Assembly (NCBI GenBank): GCA_051453625.1
Contig: JBOZIK010000001.1
Location: forward strand, 222,251,747-222,313,384
Source: Welwitschia mirabilis
Lineage: Eukaryota > Gnetophyta > Gnetopsida > Welwitschiales
Length of the DNA: 61,638 bases
Reading direction: 5' to 3'
The notes beneath the pieces were generated by a model. That model saw only the letters and a program-made list of their open reading frames with translations. It did no database searches and was not told the origin of the DNA. Every line of letters begins with the position of its first letter. Position 1 is the stretch's first letter. Below are positions 1-11,879 of the stretch, piece after piece. The translations under genes were made by a program, and so were the position numbers.

Positions 1-1
1 T

Positions 2-283
2 AAATAGTTTAAACTTGGTCAACTTATCTTATTATATAACACCCAAGTACACCTTTTTTACAATAAGTTAACTTCTAAATGACTAGGTCCTTATCTTATA
101 GAAAAAGTACAATCAAATGGCTCAGTTGAAATATTCGATCTAAACACTAAAAAATTTTAAAAGGTTAATGAATAAAGGTTAAAACTTTATGAGTCATCTC
201 CTAATAAAACCTTAAACATGATAGAAGCACTTATTTTGGAAGCTCCTCTCCATGAGGAGGACCTTTCTTTTGCCATTGTTTAA
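2..283 (+). pseudogene. Athila-like pol, integrase C-terminal tail (element A)
   Basis: The window opens inside the last part of a Ty3/gypsy polyprotein. The frame from base 2 reads GQLILLYNT, then KLTSK, a TGA where Trp is expected, then LGPYLI, NGSVEIFDL and a final EEDLSFAIV before TAA at 281-283. This is the GPF/Y-like region that follows the integrase core in Athila-type elements. The same tail recurs at 47690-47971 in element B, including a similar last block (DEEEFLSIIF then TAA), which supports this as the true end of pol. In-frame stops make it non-functional. Upstream domains lie outside the window. Confidence 0.8.
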
Positions 284-669
284 ATTCTTTCCTAACTCTT
301 TCCTTAAGTAAACATCATGTTTTTACTTGAATATATTTAATTTGACATATGTATTTAATTATATAGTTTCCATGATGAGTAATATTTTACTTAGGCATTT
401 TTAATGATAAAATTAGCTTTATCCAATTTTCAGACATTCATATGTTTATGAACTTCTTTGGAAAGGAAGATTTCTTAGTTCTTTTATTCTCTTTCAATGA
501 TGTAAGTAAATTCATTATTTTTGTGGGATTTTACTTTGCTACTCATCTCATTCCTTTACTTTTATCCTTATAAGTACTTGATCATGTGGAATGATATCCA
601 AAAAAAAAAGAAAAAACACAAAAAATACCATGCTCTTTCATGTTATATCATTTAAACATGGTATTCATA

Positions 670-821
670 ATGTCTTATCATAAGCGCACGAAGGCAAATA
701 TTCTTAAGAGGGGTCTTTGGTAGTGCAATATGATAGCTTTGATAACTCTACTAGGGGCTTAGTTGGATATGCTATGTGGGTCCTTACTCCTCTGACAATG
801 GTTGTACTCCCCTCATCATAG
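670..821 (+). repeat. Module M, copy 1
   Basis: Copy of a roughly 150-bp block found five times in the window. Best conserved are the words CTTACTCCTCTGA and ACTCCCCTCATCAT near its 3' end and a GGTTAGTTAGCCATG-like word in the middle (here GGCTTAGTTGGATATG). It lies about 390 bp after the pol stop of element A. Confidence 0.7.
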
Positions 822-2213
822 AAAAATAAATGGGTTTTCTTTATTTTATTCTAGTACTTCGACATGATCACTCTACTTTTTGGATTCTAGTGCTTGTTTT
901 GATATGGTACCTTATACGTTCCTGTTTTAAAAGTAACTTGTTTATCTTATCATTCATTGTTTGATAACAATAGCATACTCGACGTCATCATAATCATTAC
1001 CTATTTGAGTGAAAATTTATGAATTTCTACATTATGTCATGCATCATTATCAAGTGATTTTATGATTGTTACTAAGGGAATTTGTTAGGTTAGCATTTAG
1101 GGTAATAAAGAAATCTTCTGAATGTTCCTAGTTATCTCTTTTTATTTTTGTTTTCTTTAGTTATTTCATTAGATTTTCAAAGTTATTCTTCATACTTTTT
1201 CAACATTATATTATGGTCCTAATCATTTTCTAGTTTCTTGTTATGTATTTTAGAGGATTGTTGTTTCTTTTTGATAAGTTTTCATGCTCTGATAAGTTCT
1301 AGCTTTTCATATGTTTAGGCACATTTGTGGCATCTTTGAGAATTACTTATTCTTATTTGGTGTATTTTTCCTCTACTATTGATGTTTCCTTCTCCATCAT
1401 GTGATTGCCTTTTAGGATGATTTTTCGTTGTTTCTTGGGCTGATATATTCTTTATATTGTTTTTTTCATTTTCTGGTCTTTTAAAATTTTTTGGCTTTGT
1501 CTTTATCTATAAAATAGCTGCTTTAATGACTATCATCCCACATCTATCATCCTCACAATAGTGGAGATGAAACTTATTTTCTGTTCATGGTGAAATATAG
1601 GATGTGTTGCTTCTCCTATGGAGGGGTAGAACACCTTTCTAGGTATTAATCTCTATTTATTAGCATAAATTTTTCAATTTTTGATCTTTTACAATCTAAC
1701 TTATGATGGGTTTTTTTGGATGAGTCCTTCATGTTATTTGAATAAATATTTTGGAGAATTCATGAACTTTATTTTGTAGGATCTACCAGCACTCTCACAT
1801 GTTTTTTCATAGCCATGTTTTTAGATTATCCAAATTATGCTATATCGACTTTCTAGTCCTTTGCTTTTTGATGATACTAATGACTTTTGAGACATCTTGT
1901 TCTACAAAATAGCACTACTTAAGCTATCATGATAGTCCATTATCATTGTTTCTTTAATATACGTATGCATCTTCATTATTTTTTATGATCCATCAAAGTT
2001 ACATTTTTATGATTGTTTATGTGTATCTCATTCATTTATTCTATAATGACATGCTTAAGTAGGGGGCTTAGGAAAAAATATTTAGCACTTGTATGAATTA
2101 CATAATGATGATATCATTTTATGAACTCAATTTACATCCTTGTAAATAGTATTTTTTATCTTACACAAATTGGCTCTCAATCTAGTTGATTACTTGCTTT
2201 GTCAGGGACCAAT

Positions 2214-2232
2214 AAGAAAAAGTAGAAGGATA
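2214..2232 (+). promoter_or_regulatory. Polypurine tract of element A, copy 1
   Basis: A run of almost only purines (AAGAAAAAGTAGAAGGATA) directly before TGTTGTGATGCC. In LTR retrotransposons such a tract primes plus-strand DNA synthesis and abuts the 3' LTR, so it fixes the LTR start at 2233. The second copy at 4516-4534 is equally placed. Confidence 0.65.
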
Positions 2233-2750
2233 TGTTGTGATGCCAATTTTTAGGGATTTAATGTTGTATTTTAAGTGTTTTTATAGGACATTCATATAGG
2301 TTTTAATGTAATACTGATGACTATGATGATCTAATAGGATGATCAGTAAAACATGTGATCCATAGCATTTTTGACAGTTTCTCAGGCTTATTCTGATACT
2401 ACATATTTGAAAGAAGGAACTTATGATACAAATTATTGACTTACCTTAGAGAGTGAAGAAAAGGAATACTGTTGTCCCTTATGTCATCTACATGACATAG
2501 AAAATGACCACAATGTTGACTTGGATAGAGGTTATGGGGTTGATAGCAGCACATGGAGTACATGGAGTCATGTGATAGGCGTCGTCCCCTATGTCATTCA
2601 CATGATGAATAAGACAACAATACTAGTAACATGGGCACAATCTGTGGGGCTGACAGTAGCACATGGGGCATATGAAGGCAAGTGACACATGGCATCATCC
2701 CCATGGTCATCCCCATGACAGTTAGGATAATAATTTTTTTGACATGTTTA
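2233..2750 (+). repeat. Athila-like LTR, copy 1, cut by gap
   Basis: Starts TGTTGTGATGCC after a polypurine tract and aligns with 4535-5055, 39214-39700 and 59508-59870. Shared landmarks are GGTTTTAATGTAATACTGATG near 2310, and several GTCATC/ATGAC hairpin words. The alignment ends at the assembly gap, so the TATA box and U5 of this copy are missing. Confidence 0.7.
2482..2719 (+). repeat. Cluster of short GTCATC/ATGAC inverted repeats in U3
   Basis: Three near-palindromes sit in this LTR part: TGTCATCTACATGACA (2482-2497), TGTCATTCACATGATG (2592-2607) and GGTCATCCCCATGAC (2705-2719). The matching LTR at 4535-5667 has them at 4784-4799, 4895-4910 and 5010-5025. Other copies occur in the B and I LTRs and leaders. 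Confidence 0.6.
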
Positions 2751-2850
2751 NNNNNNNNNNNNNNNNNNNNNNNNNNNNNNNNNNNNNNNNNNNNNNNNNN
2801 NNNNNNNNNNNNNNNNNNNNNNNNNNNNNNNNNNNNNNNNNNNNNNNNNN
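2751..2850. other. Assembly gap (100 N)
   Basis: Exactly 100 N, the usual size for a gap of unknown length. The left flank is LTR sequence and the right flank is the 3' UTR of a second copy of the same family, so an unknown amount of an element may be missing. Confidence 0.95.
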
Positions 2851-2956
2851 TCCAAAAAGGAAGAGAGAGAGAGTTATATATATATAGAGAGAGAGAGAGA
2901 AATAAGAAGAAATACCATGTTCTTTCATGTTCTATCTTTAAAACAATGGTAATTAT

Positions 2957-3107
2957 GATGTCCTACCATAAGCACACTAGGGCACATATTCCCAAGAGGA
3001 GCCTTTGATAGCGATATGGTAGTTGTGGAAACTCCACTGGGGGGTTAGTTAGTTATGCTGTGTAGGTCCTTACTCCTCTGATAGTGGTTGCACTCCCCTC
3101 ATCATGG
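2957..3107 (+). repeat. Module M, copy 2
   Basis: Clear copy of the module. It contains ACTCCACTGGGGGGTTAG, CCTTACTCCTCTGATAGTGG and CACTCCCCTCATCATGG. It follows a GA/TA-rich low-complexity stretch, as copy 5 does. Confidence 0.75.
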
Positions 3108-4515
3108 AAAAATAAATTTCTTTTCTTTATTTATTTCTAATACTTCCACATGATCACTCTATTTTCTGGATTCTAGTGCTTATTTTGATTTGGTAGCTTG
3201 TAAGTTCCTATTTTTAAACAGATTTTTGTCTTATCATTCATTGTTTGATAACATTAAAATCTTTGACATCATCATAATTATTGTCTATTCAAATGAAACC
3301 TTATGATTCTTACATTATGTCATGCATCATTATCAAGTGATTTTATGATTGTTGCTAAGAGAATTTGTTAGGTTAGCATTTAGGATAATAAAGTAATTTA
3401 TTTCATTTTCCTAGTTATCCATTTTTATTTTTGTTTTTCTTTAGTTATTTTATTATATTTTCAAAGTCATTGTTCATACTTTTTTAGCATCATATCATGG
3501 ACTTAATAATTTTCTAGTTTCTTATTATTTATCCATAATGTTTTCTAGAGGATTATTGTTCCTTTCTTGTATGTTTCCATGATCTAATGAGTTATAGCCT
3601 TCTATACATCATGCACATTTGAGATTTATTTGAGCATTACTTCTTCCCATTTAGTGCATTTTTCCTCTATTATTACCTTTTTCTTCTCCATCATATGATC
3701 AATTAGCAAGCTGATTCTTCATTTTTTTTCTCTGGTTACTCTCTTATTTCTATTGTTTTTCTATATTTTCTAGTTTTCTAATTTTTTTGGCTTTATCATA
3801 CTCTTTAAACAACTATTTTGATGATTGTCATTCCATGTCTGTTATCCTGCAGATGAGGGGATGATACTCCTTTTCTATTCATGGTGAAATTCAGGATGTC
3901 TTGCTTCTCCTATTAGGGGAAAGGGGTTGAACACCTTTCTGGGTGTTAACCTAGACTTATCAGCATACTTTTTTCAATCTCTAAGATTCTGTGATCTAAC
4001 TTTATGATGGGTTGTTTGGATGATTTTTTAATGTTATTTGAATAAATCCTTTGGAGAATTTCATGAACTTTATTTTGTAAGATCCAATAGCACTCTCACA
4101 TGTTTTCCATAGCCATGTTTTTAGATCATCTAAATTGTTCTATATCTACTTTTGTCCCTTGCCCTTTTTATGATACTAATGATATTTGTGACATCAGATT
4201 ATAGAAAATAGCACTACTTAAGCTGGTCATAATAGTCCATTATCATTGTTTCTATAATATGAATACACAGTTTTATGAGCCATTAAAGTTAAATTTTTAT
4301 GGCTTCTATATGGGTATTACATTCATCTATTTTGTAGTAAGATGCTTAAGTAGAGGGCTTAGAAAAATTATTCAGTACTTGTATTAATTACCTATTGATG
4401 ATATCATTTTCTTACATGATTTTATGAACTCAATTTACATCTTTTTAAGCACTATTTTTATCTTAGACAAATTGGCTTATAATCTAGTTGATTGATTACT
4501 TTGTCAGGGATTGAC

Positions 4516-4534
4516 AAGGCTAGGTAGGGGGCTA
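4516..4534 (+). promoter_or_regulatory. Polypurine tract, copy 2
   Basis: AAGGCTAGGTAGGGGGCTA lies directly before the LTR start TGTTGCAATGCC at 4535. It is G-rich, as expected of a plant Ty3/gypsy plus-strand primer. Confidence 0.75.
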
Positions 4535-5667
4535 TGTTGCAATGCCAATTTCTAGAAATTTGATGGTGTATTTTGAGTACTTTTACAGGACATTTATATA
4601 GGTTTTGATGTAATACTGATGACTATGAAGATCTAATAGAATGATTAGTAAAACATGTGATCCTTAGCATTTTTGATAGTTTCTCAGGCTTATTCTGATA
4701 CTGCATATTTGGAAGGGGAACCTTATGATGCAAAAGACTGACTTACCTTAGAGAGTGAAGAAAAGGAAGACCATTGTCCCCTTTCTCATACCCATGACAC
4801 ATATGATGATGACACTGCTAACATGGACTAAGGTTATGGGGCTGACAGTAGCACATGGAGCACATGAAGACATGTGACATGGCATCATCCCCTATGTCGT
4901 CCACACGATAAGTAGGACGACGACATTAGTAACATGGGCATATAACTCATGGGATTGATGGCATGACATGAGGCACATGGAGGTAGGTAACACATGGTGT
5001 TATCCCCCTGGTCGTCCCCATGATAGTTGGGACAATAACTATTTTTACATGTTCAAAAGAAATATCATTATAAATGGGGTAAAACAACCCATGTGGATTA
5101 TTAGGGTTTTTGTTTCCTTCCTTTAGGTTTTTCCCTCTAATTCCTTAAGTGAAAAACTATAAGTACCCTTTCCCTCCTTCATTTCTACTCCATATTTTGT
5201 ACTTGATACTTGTAATGAAGGATTGAAGGATAAAAGGACCATCCAGTGCTGTAGAAAGGAGTCTTCTTAGTGTTAGGCTAAGTCTCTTCCATTGAGATGC
5301 TATTATTCTAATTGTAGGTGGATGTATGTTCTGAATACTCTTTGAGTTCATACAATTTCTTCTTTTCATTCCAATTTATGAATGTTCCTTATGATTTAAA
5401 TTAGTTATAGTTGTATGATAGATCTATGATTTATTTAGATCATAAGGGTATTCTTTGTTAAGGTTGATGTTGGTTAGTAGTAGATTTTCATTTCATTTTC
5501 ATTTCATTTCATATTGCATATTCTTATTTGGATACATCTCATAGTTTATGTTGGTTAAAAACTATTGGATACTCTTCTTAATTGATATAAGTTATAGACA
5601 AAGTAGTCTTTGTGATAGAAGGACTAGGATCTAAGTAGAAAGTCCATTTTCAATTCCATTCACTGCA
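4535..5667 (+). repeat. Athila-like LTR, complete copy (1133 bp)
   Basis: Begins TGTTGCAATGCC after the polypurine tract and ends CACTGCA at 5667. Element B's 5' LTR also ends in CACTGCA, six bases before its PBS, and element I ends in TACTGCG in the same place. A TATAAAT box lies at 5069-5075 in the right relative position, with three GTCATC-type inverted repeats just upstream. U5 (5075-5667) is shared with 39720-40475 and 59980-60581. As no PBS follows, this is a 3' LTR. Confidence 0.75.
5069..5075 (+). promoter_or_regulatory. TATA box of Athila-like LTR
   Basis: TATAAAT in the context ATTATAAATGGGG, about 535 bp from the LTR start. The homologous box in element I is TATAAATA at 59973-59980, about 465 bp from its LTR start. 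Confidence 0.6.
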
Positions 5668-5919
5668 TTCCATATTCACTCATCTTGCATTCCATTTACT
5701 TGTTATTTTCTTCTAGTTTTTATAAGACTAAAGACTAAAAAAATACATTGGGAAATCAATTCTCTAACTCTAAACCTAGTGCCTTAATTGGATTACGACA
5801 TTTAGGTGAACTCCTATCTATACTTAAGTGTGTCTTTCTATAAGTTATTTGATTCACAAGTTTTTCTGAAGGACATCACGATTGTATAAATTCACACCAC
5901 AACAAAATAAAAACTTTCA
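5668..5919. other. Flank after LTR A, nothing assigned
   Basis: Between the end of LTR A and the first recognisable protease codons. It does not align with the other LTR copies. It may be the rest of element G or its insertion junction. Confidence 0.4.
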
Positions 5920-6420
5920 ACATGCCTTATTATATCTTAAAGCTAATGTTAATCTTACACCCCTATAGTATTTATAAGAAATTATTTAAATTGATGATAA
6001 CTCTTTAAAAGTACCTTTATGTATACTATATGATGTAATTTTTTAAGTAAAAAATTACTAATTTCTTTTGAACTTTATAGTTTTAGAGATGAAAAAAACT
6101 AAAAGTTATACTATTCTTATCATCTTAGAAAGATCTTTGTCTATTACTTAAAATGCTATTACTAATTGTAGAAATGGTTTGATGAATATTTTATTTAGTA
6201 AAATAACTACTAAATTAAATATATTTAGTATCATAAAGTAAGTTGAAGATTTAGAAGGAGTAGAGTTTATTTAAAGTTTTGATAATATTGATTTCCCTTC
6301 CTATAAGAAAAACATTTCTCTTCTTTCTCCATTCTATTTTGACTATGATTCACATGCTAATCTTAAAAATGATCCTTGTTTTAATATAATCTTACTTCTT
6401 GAGATTTTAAAATATAGCTT
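5920..6420 (+). pseudogene. Gypsy aspartic protease fragment (element G)
   Basis: Conceptual translation gives the order typical of Athila/Tat retropepsins. LKANVNLTPL stands at the active-site loop (the catalytic Asp-Leu-Gly is no longer readable). LNFIVLEM follows, then a decayed ILERSLSIT where a GRPF-like flap motif is expected, then NAITNCRNGLMN and TTKLNIF. A stretch reading PSYKKNISLLSPFYFDYDS follows. A similar run (HFFDSRSNSYNFF) is in the minus-strand element F next to its protease, so G and F are related. TAA and TAG codons interrupt the frame, mostly where Gln would stand. Gag and RT of this copy are not found. Confidence 0.6.
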
Positions 6421-8979
6421 TAATGATGACCTTTTCATTCTTTAATTTTTGATTTATTCATATCTTTATTTAGGAAAAATGTTTTGCATGAATTATTAGT
6501 TAAGAAAGAGAATGGAATAAGATAATCCTATTTTGAATTTAAATGTTTGAATCCTAATGCATTTTCTCCTCATAAGATTCTTGCATTTTTCAACTCATAT
6601 ATGGAGTCTTATCTTAAAAAATTTCTAAGCCTGATTTATTACTTGGCCATCCATCTTATTCTTTTAATTACAAGAATTTTGAACCTTCAAATTTTTCCTC
6701 CTCATCCACAAGTGATCATCTTTCTCATAAAGATAACTTAATTTTATCAAATAATTTTAAATTATACTTGCCTACTCTAGTCTTAAAATGTTTGGATTAA
6801 AATACAAAAAATCAAAATGTATTCAAGGATGCTCTTTTCATTAAAAAAACCTTAGCTATAATCATTCACACCATCCACATTTTAGCCATTTTTACTCATT
6901 TGATTCACCTTCATATAAGCCTTCATAACCTATAATTCATATACCCCTTCCATTATCTTATAAGTTCATCAGACTGAATGATACTAATTAATGGTCTTTT
7001 TCTTTGAATAATAAGATCTTTTACCTTTTTAAAGCTTAGTTAAGATTTTATAGGGTTTTTTATTTACTAGTAATTCCTTTGAATTTTTAAGTTCTTTGTT
7101 AAGTCTTTCATGCATCTAGAGATCTCTAATTTGGAATCAAGGAAAATTTTCATCTTTCATAATGTTTTTTGTTTGAAAGTGTTATATTCATGGAAATTAA
7201 ATTATTTCTCTACTAGGATAATGAGCTAATGATCCCCTTCCATGTGCTACAAATACAAAATTCAAAAAAATGAATAAAGAGTAAAGAAAATCAAGAAAAA
7301 TATTCAAATTTTTTAGAACATTTTTATGATCATTTCTATTGGGTTTAGTTAATTATATCAGGGTATGGATGCCTCTTGACAATGTAGCTATAGAAATTCA
7401 TTTGTAATACATTCATCTACATTTAGGCTATAGATGCTTGTTGGTAATGTATCATTTAATCCTTCTTATATAATCTATTAAATCTATTAGAAGGAATTTT
7501 TGTAATAATAAATTCTCAATATGATTGAATGCATGAAATTTGATTACCTATGAAAGAGGAAGGAAAAATAAATTAAATTAAGGTAAAATTAGAGAAGTTT
7601 TGTCTTTACTTGTTTTAAGAAATTAAATGTGATACCTTTGGATTTACTTTACTAATTAATACTTTTATTTATCTTAGTAAAGAATATACCAAAAATTATA
7701 TATATAAATAAAGATCATTAGCTTGTCTTTACGATGTCTCATTTATTCATAAGATTCATAGTAGGATTTTTCATTTCATTAATCCATTTCATCTTTATGA
7801 CATCCATTTATATAACTTATATCAAGCCATATTTCTTTGTTTTTATTTCTATGAAAAAGCACATTAAGAAACTCATTTTGTTTTTTTTTAATTTAACCTA
7901 CCTATTCATGTCTAAATTTAAGGTAAATTTGATCTAAACCATTGATAAAAATCTAGTCATCTAATGGTCTAAATTTCATCTAATTTTTATAAAAAATAGT
8001 GATTTTTGAGTCTTTCACATTAATCACTTATATTTTTAATGATCGTTACAATGTTGTAGTCCTTCTCATCATCTCTTAACCTATATGCCCATATTTTGTA
8101 AGTGCTACCATTTGTCCTCACTAGTGCTACAATATATCTTTCTTCCTATGTATCTAAATTCTTCTTATGGATTTATTTTAGCATCATCTACTTTCTTAGT
8201 ACATTAATANNNNNNNNNNNNNNNNNNNNNNCATGTGTTTTATTGAGAATCCTTTTTTTTAGTTTTCTAATTTTCTCCTTTGGTTTCCTTCTATTTTTAT
8301 TTCTTTTTCTTTCTTTCATTATATTATTTTTGGGAAAACATTATTGGAAGAGATAGATCATTTTTAAAGAAAGAAATTTTTACATCTTTTCTTCTTTTAT
8401 TTACACTTTCTATCTTGATAAATGTTAAGTAAGGAATTAGAACTATTTGTTAAAGCATAATGGGACTTTCTATTTTCTAAAGGCTATTTTGTAGTTACAT
8501 TAGAGTGTAAAAATAGATGCAAATGATCCTTAGGTAATCTATTATTTTATTCATCACACTTCCTTTGTTATTTCCCTTAATGATGTGGAATCTATATAAG
8601 AGTTGAATACCATAATAACTTACCTTATATTCTTATGAAATTTCTTAGTTCTTGTTATGTTGTACTTAATATTGAATATTCACCAAATAAGGAAGGAGCT
8701 TTAAATTCTTTTACAAGGGTCAACTAGTACTTTTTGATTTATTATTCAAAATGTTTTACCTAAATTACATGTAACATATGCCTATAGTAGTCATCTTAAT
8801 ATGGTTAGGATCATCCAAGTTAGTAAGCCCTTTCACATAGTCAAAAATATCTTTATCACTATAGTAAATAATATAGGATGTAAGAGTAATCTTTCCTTCT
8901 TATGTTTAGTTTTAAAAGTGATTTACAATGCTTTAGCTTAAACTCTAGACTTTAAGAAATGGAATAGAACCTTTATTCA
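6421..8979. other. Unassigned degenerate sequence
   Basis: A 64-codon frame from 6547 (starting MNPNAFSPHKILAFF) may continue element G, but I recognise no domain in it. A 67-codon hydrophobic frame from 7734 looks like a composition artefact. A weak repeat of about 70 bp is seen at 7350-7470 (GGTATGGATGCC and GGCTATAGATGC units). A 22-N gap is at 8210-8231. RT, RNase H and integrase motifs were not seen on either strand. Confidence 0.4.
8210..8231. other. Assembly gap (22 N)
   Basis: A run of 22 N, apparently a sized gap. The flanks are unassigned AT-rich sequence. Confidence 0.95.
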
Positions 8980-10345
8980 TGTTTTATAGTGAACTAGATT
9001 TAACTAAGTTTACACTTACTATCATTCTTTTTATAAGAATAACAAGGACATGATTTTAGAATTACACCTTCTCTCACTTAAATGTAATTTATAAATTTTA
9101 AAAAAAGGAAAAACATAAGATTTTAAAATTGTGTTGTAAAACTTCATAGGAAAAGAGGAAAGCAAGCAAGCTCTAAGTGATCACATAATTTATCTTTTAG
9201 CAAGTCCTTACTCGACCACATGCTTCACTTATCCTAAAAGAAACTTTAGATTATCAAGTATGATGGCTTAGGTCATGATGACACAATCTCATTTACCTTA
9301 TGCATGTTGGTGAATTTGAAGGTTATTGACCCTTTATAGATTAACCATAATAATGATAGGTGTAAACATATAGTGCAAAAGATCCATGAAATTACTAAGA
9401 TGTAAACTAATTAACTAATCCAATTCACTTAGTTGATCAAGTTAAACTTGATATTTGAATTATTATCCAAGAATTTATATTATAAAGTGAATTGTGATTA
9501 ATAATTAAAACAAAGAAAATCCTTAATATTAAATCAGAAAAATGAGATACATTACATAAAAGATGGAAGGAAACAGAAGGACTCCTTGAATTATCATTGA
9601 AAGCAAGATCGCTTCCCTAAAGAAGTTCTTAAAATGCCATCATGAATTAATGTTCAAAGGTTTTCTTCTTTGCTTGAATAAAGAATGTTATAATAAAGGA
9701 CTTAAGACCCTTTTGTAGGTAAGGATAAGGGGTGAGGAATGGTTATAAGTCTTTAGGTTATAGAATTAGATGAGTGATTACATAATGATGACATAAGGTA
9801 GGGCTTTTGATTATTTATTTCTAAGGTAGAAATCCTTATGACATAGTTAATACTTAGCTCATAGATGCTACTACTACTAATAACCACTATCATTACCATG
9901 TATTTCCACTATCATCCTACTTAGCAATTTCATATATCCTATTCCATATCATCATCATCATCACACATAACACTAAGAACGCTAGTTATTTTTGATGTAA
10001 AACTTAATCAAGTCCATAATTACATTTAATTCAATTTTACATGACAATTCAAAATCATGGGAATGGATGTGTTTTGTGAAAAATAACTAGTGGTGCTAAG
10101 TAACTTGAATGGTGGCACTAACATTTTAGCTTGAACAATCAATATATTTTGTAACGTCCCTCAAGATGTGATAATTAACTAAAAAAAATATCATGAAAAT
10201 ATGATAAGTTTATAATTAATATAGAAAATCAATTAAAGACACATTAATATGATAAGATTGATTATACTAATATCTTTCATTAAGATGCATTAGTCATTTA
10301 ACTTGATTGGAAAGTTAAATCTTTCATGTTTAAACATCTATTAAC
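8980..10345 (-). repeat. 3' LTR of minus-strand element F
   Basis: Aligns end to end with 34487-35842 in the same orientation. Shared words include AAGCAAGCAAG, ATTATCAAGTATGATGGCT, CCATGAAATTACT, AGGATGTTATAATAAA-like text and CATTTTAGCTTGAAC. The other copy has a minus-strand tRNA-Asp PBS just beyond its lower end, so the LTR is read on the minus strand and this copy, with no PBS, is the 3' LTR. The lower end (CA on the minus strand) is at 8980. The upper end is approximate. The TATA position here reads TACAAAAGG on the minus strand. Confidence 0.7.
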
Positions 10346-11879
10346 TAGACTTTTATTAATGCCTTATCAAAAAGTTATTAATGAAATGGTTAAACATGGA
10401 AAAATTGTCTAAATCAAAAATGTAAAAATGATATAACTTTAAAAACTTTTACAATTAATTTTCTATAATTAAGACATAAAAAGTTAAAAATTTGATGAAA
10501 AATGATCTAAAAGCCAAGTGTCATATTCCCTAACCAAACCTAAACATTGTCCTCAAAGTTATATGATGAAAAGTTTTAAAATTATTTTGCAAACATAACC
10601 TTAGAAAGATTTTGACGACTTCTATTATTGAAAAGCATGTAAAGAAATGCAACTAAGCTATGAAAGGGAAAAACTAACTAAGGTAAAACATGTAATTTTT
10701 TTGTAAAATCTATGTAAAAATCTAATTCATAAAATAATTTATGATTTATGATTTATTTCTTAAAGGGTGATGTGAAGTGAGTGATGAAGATGGAAAGTGG
10801 ATATATGTCAGAGAGCTAAATCATAAAATTGATGAATAAATGAGTAAACCTACCTAAGCCAATATACATTATTATGTTTTTATATTTTTTTAAGTGGATC
10901 TCAAAATTAACTAAGCATAGTCTTGATAGAAAAATTTATATGAATTTAATAAATCATAATAAATCTCAAGTATGAAAGCTAAAAATAATAGATCACAAAA
11001 AGCATCTAATTTCCACTTTTTTTTCCTTTTCTTACTTTTTATTTATACCAACATACATGTCCTTATTCTAAGCCTTTGAATCACATTGAGCATCGAGTAT
11101 TATGACGTTTTCTTCCAATAGAGTTAATTATAAAGAAATCAGTGTTGCATTTCTAGCAAGTATTTAAGGCCTAGATGCAGTTGATTATGTCATAATTATA
11201 TCAGTGTTGCATTTTTCCAAGTATTTATAGCCCTGATGTAGTTGATTATGTCATAATTACATTATTAGAGCTATATAATAAGCAAACATCCATACCCATA
11301 ATGTAGTTAGCTAAACCAAATTAAGTAATTAATGAGTGTGTGTTTGGAGAATAGATGGTGTTTTTCTATTGTTTATATTCTTATATTCATTTTTTATGCA
11401 CATTAAAGGGGTTATACACTCATTAGCCTAATCAAGACAAATATTATCTCCATAAAAAGCTTTCAACATAAGAAATAAACATGAGGGTAGGTTTCACCTT
11501 TTCAACCAAATTTTATTAAGATTAGAGATCTTAAGTGTATGTGCTCTTAACAATCACCCTTAAATAAAGCATAACTCTTTTTTAAAAACCCATAAGTTAA
11601 CTTAATCAAAAACATTACTTAAATGATAATAAGATTACTTTATTATTGATTTTTATTTAAGGGTCATTAACCTATATTAGTAAATCTTAGAACTTTATAA
11701 GTACATACGTGGAATGGATGGTTTATGGGCATAATGAAATGATCTAAAAATGGATTAGATATATGAAAAGGCTTAAAATAATAGTTTGATGAATAAGAAT
11801 ATTGTGAAGTTTTTATGAGAAAATCATCTTTAAAAGACTCAAAAAAATTATAACTATTAGATCTAGAGTCAAAGAAGTG
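10346..11879 (-). other. Residual internal region of element F, pol mostly lost
   Basis: Only about 1.5 kb separates the F protease from its 3' LTR, where a full element needs about 3 kb or more for RT, RNase H and integrase. The stretch next to the protease (11760-11880, minus) reads HFFDSRSNSYNFFESF. Beyond that I find no RT, RNase H or integrase motif, so these domains were deleted or are beyond recognition. Confidence 0.45.
11139..11261. repeat. Tandem duplication, two units of about 62 bp
   Basis: Unit 1 (11139-11200) and unit 2 (11201-11261) both start TCAGTGTTGCATTT and both hold GTTGATTATGTCATAATTA. They differ at about ten positions. This is a local direct duplication inside the decayed part of element F. 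Confidence 0.8.

Larger units (their letters stand above)
284..2232 (+). other. Long 3' UTR of element A, copy 1
   Basis: About 1.95 kb between the pol stop and the polypurine tract, with no open frame of note. It carries module M (670-821) and aligns along its length with 2851-4534 and, over the first 1.3 kb, with 47972-49300 after element B pol. Athila-type elements are known for long sequence between pol and the 3' LTR, sometimes with an env-like frame. I see no such frame here. Confidence 0.65.
2851..4534 (+). other. 3' UTR of Athila-like element, copy 2
   Basis: Second copy of the 600-2232 sequence, clearly diverged. It begins with a GA/TA microsatellite (about 2862-2900), holds module M at 2957-3107 and ends in the polypurine tract at 4516-4534. 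No supported coding frame. Confidence 0.65.

Noticed and set aside
7130-7330. Possible caulimovirid-type gag/coat segment (a YSWKLNYFSTRI-like run)
   Set aside because: One short similarity, no zinc knuckle, movement or RT motif nearby. More simply part of element G or chance.
7734-7937. Small hydrophobic frame that looks like a membrane protein
   Set aside because: AT-rich DNA yields Phe, Ile and Leu codons by chance. There is no homology, promoter or conservation with other copies. The frames at 8102-8356, 40257-40496 and 49557-49842 were dropped for the same reason.
9950-9970. ATC trinucleotide run as a microsatellite
   Set aside because: Only about four to five units, inside the F LTR. 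Too short to matter.
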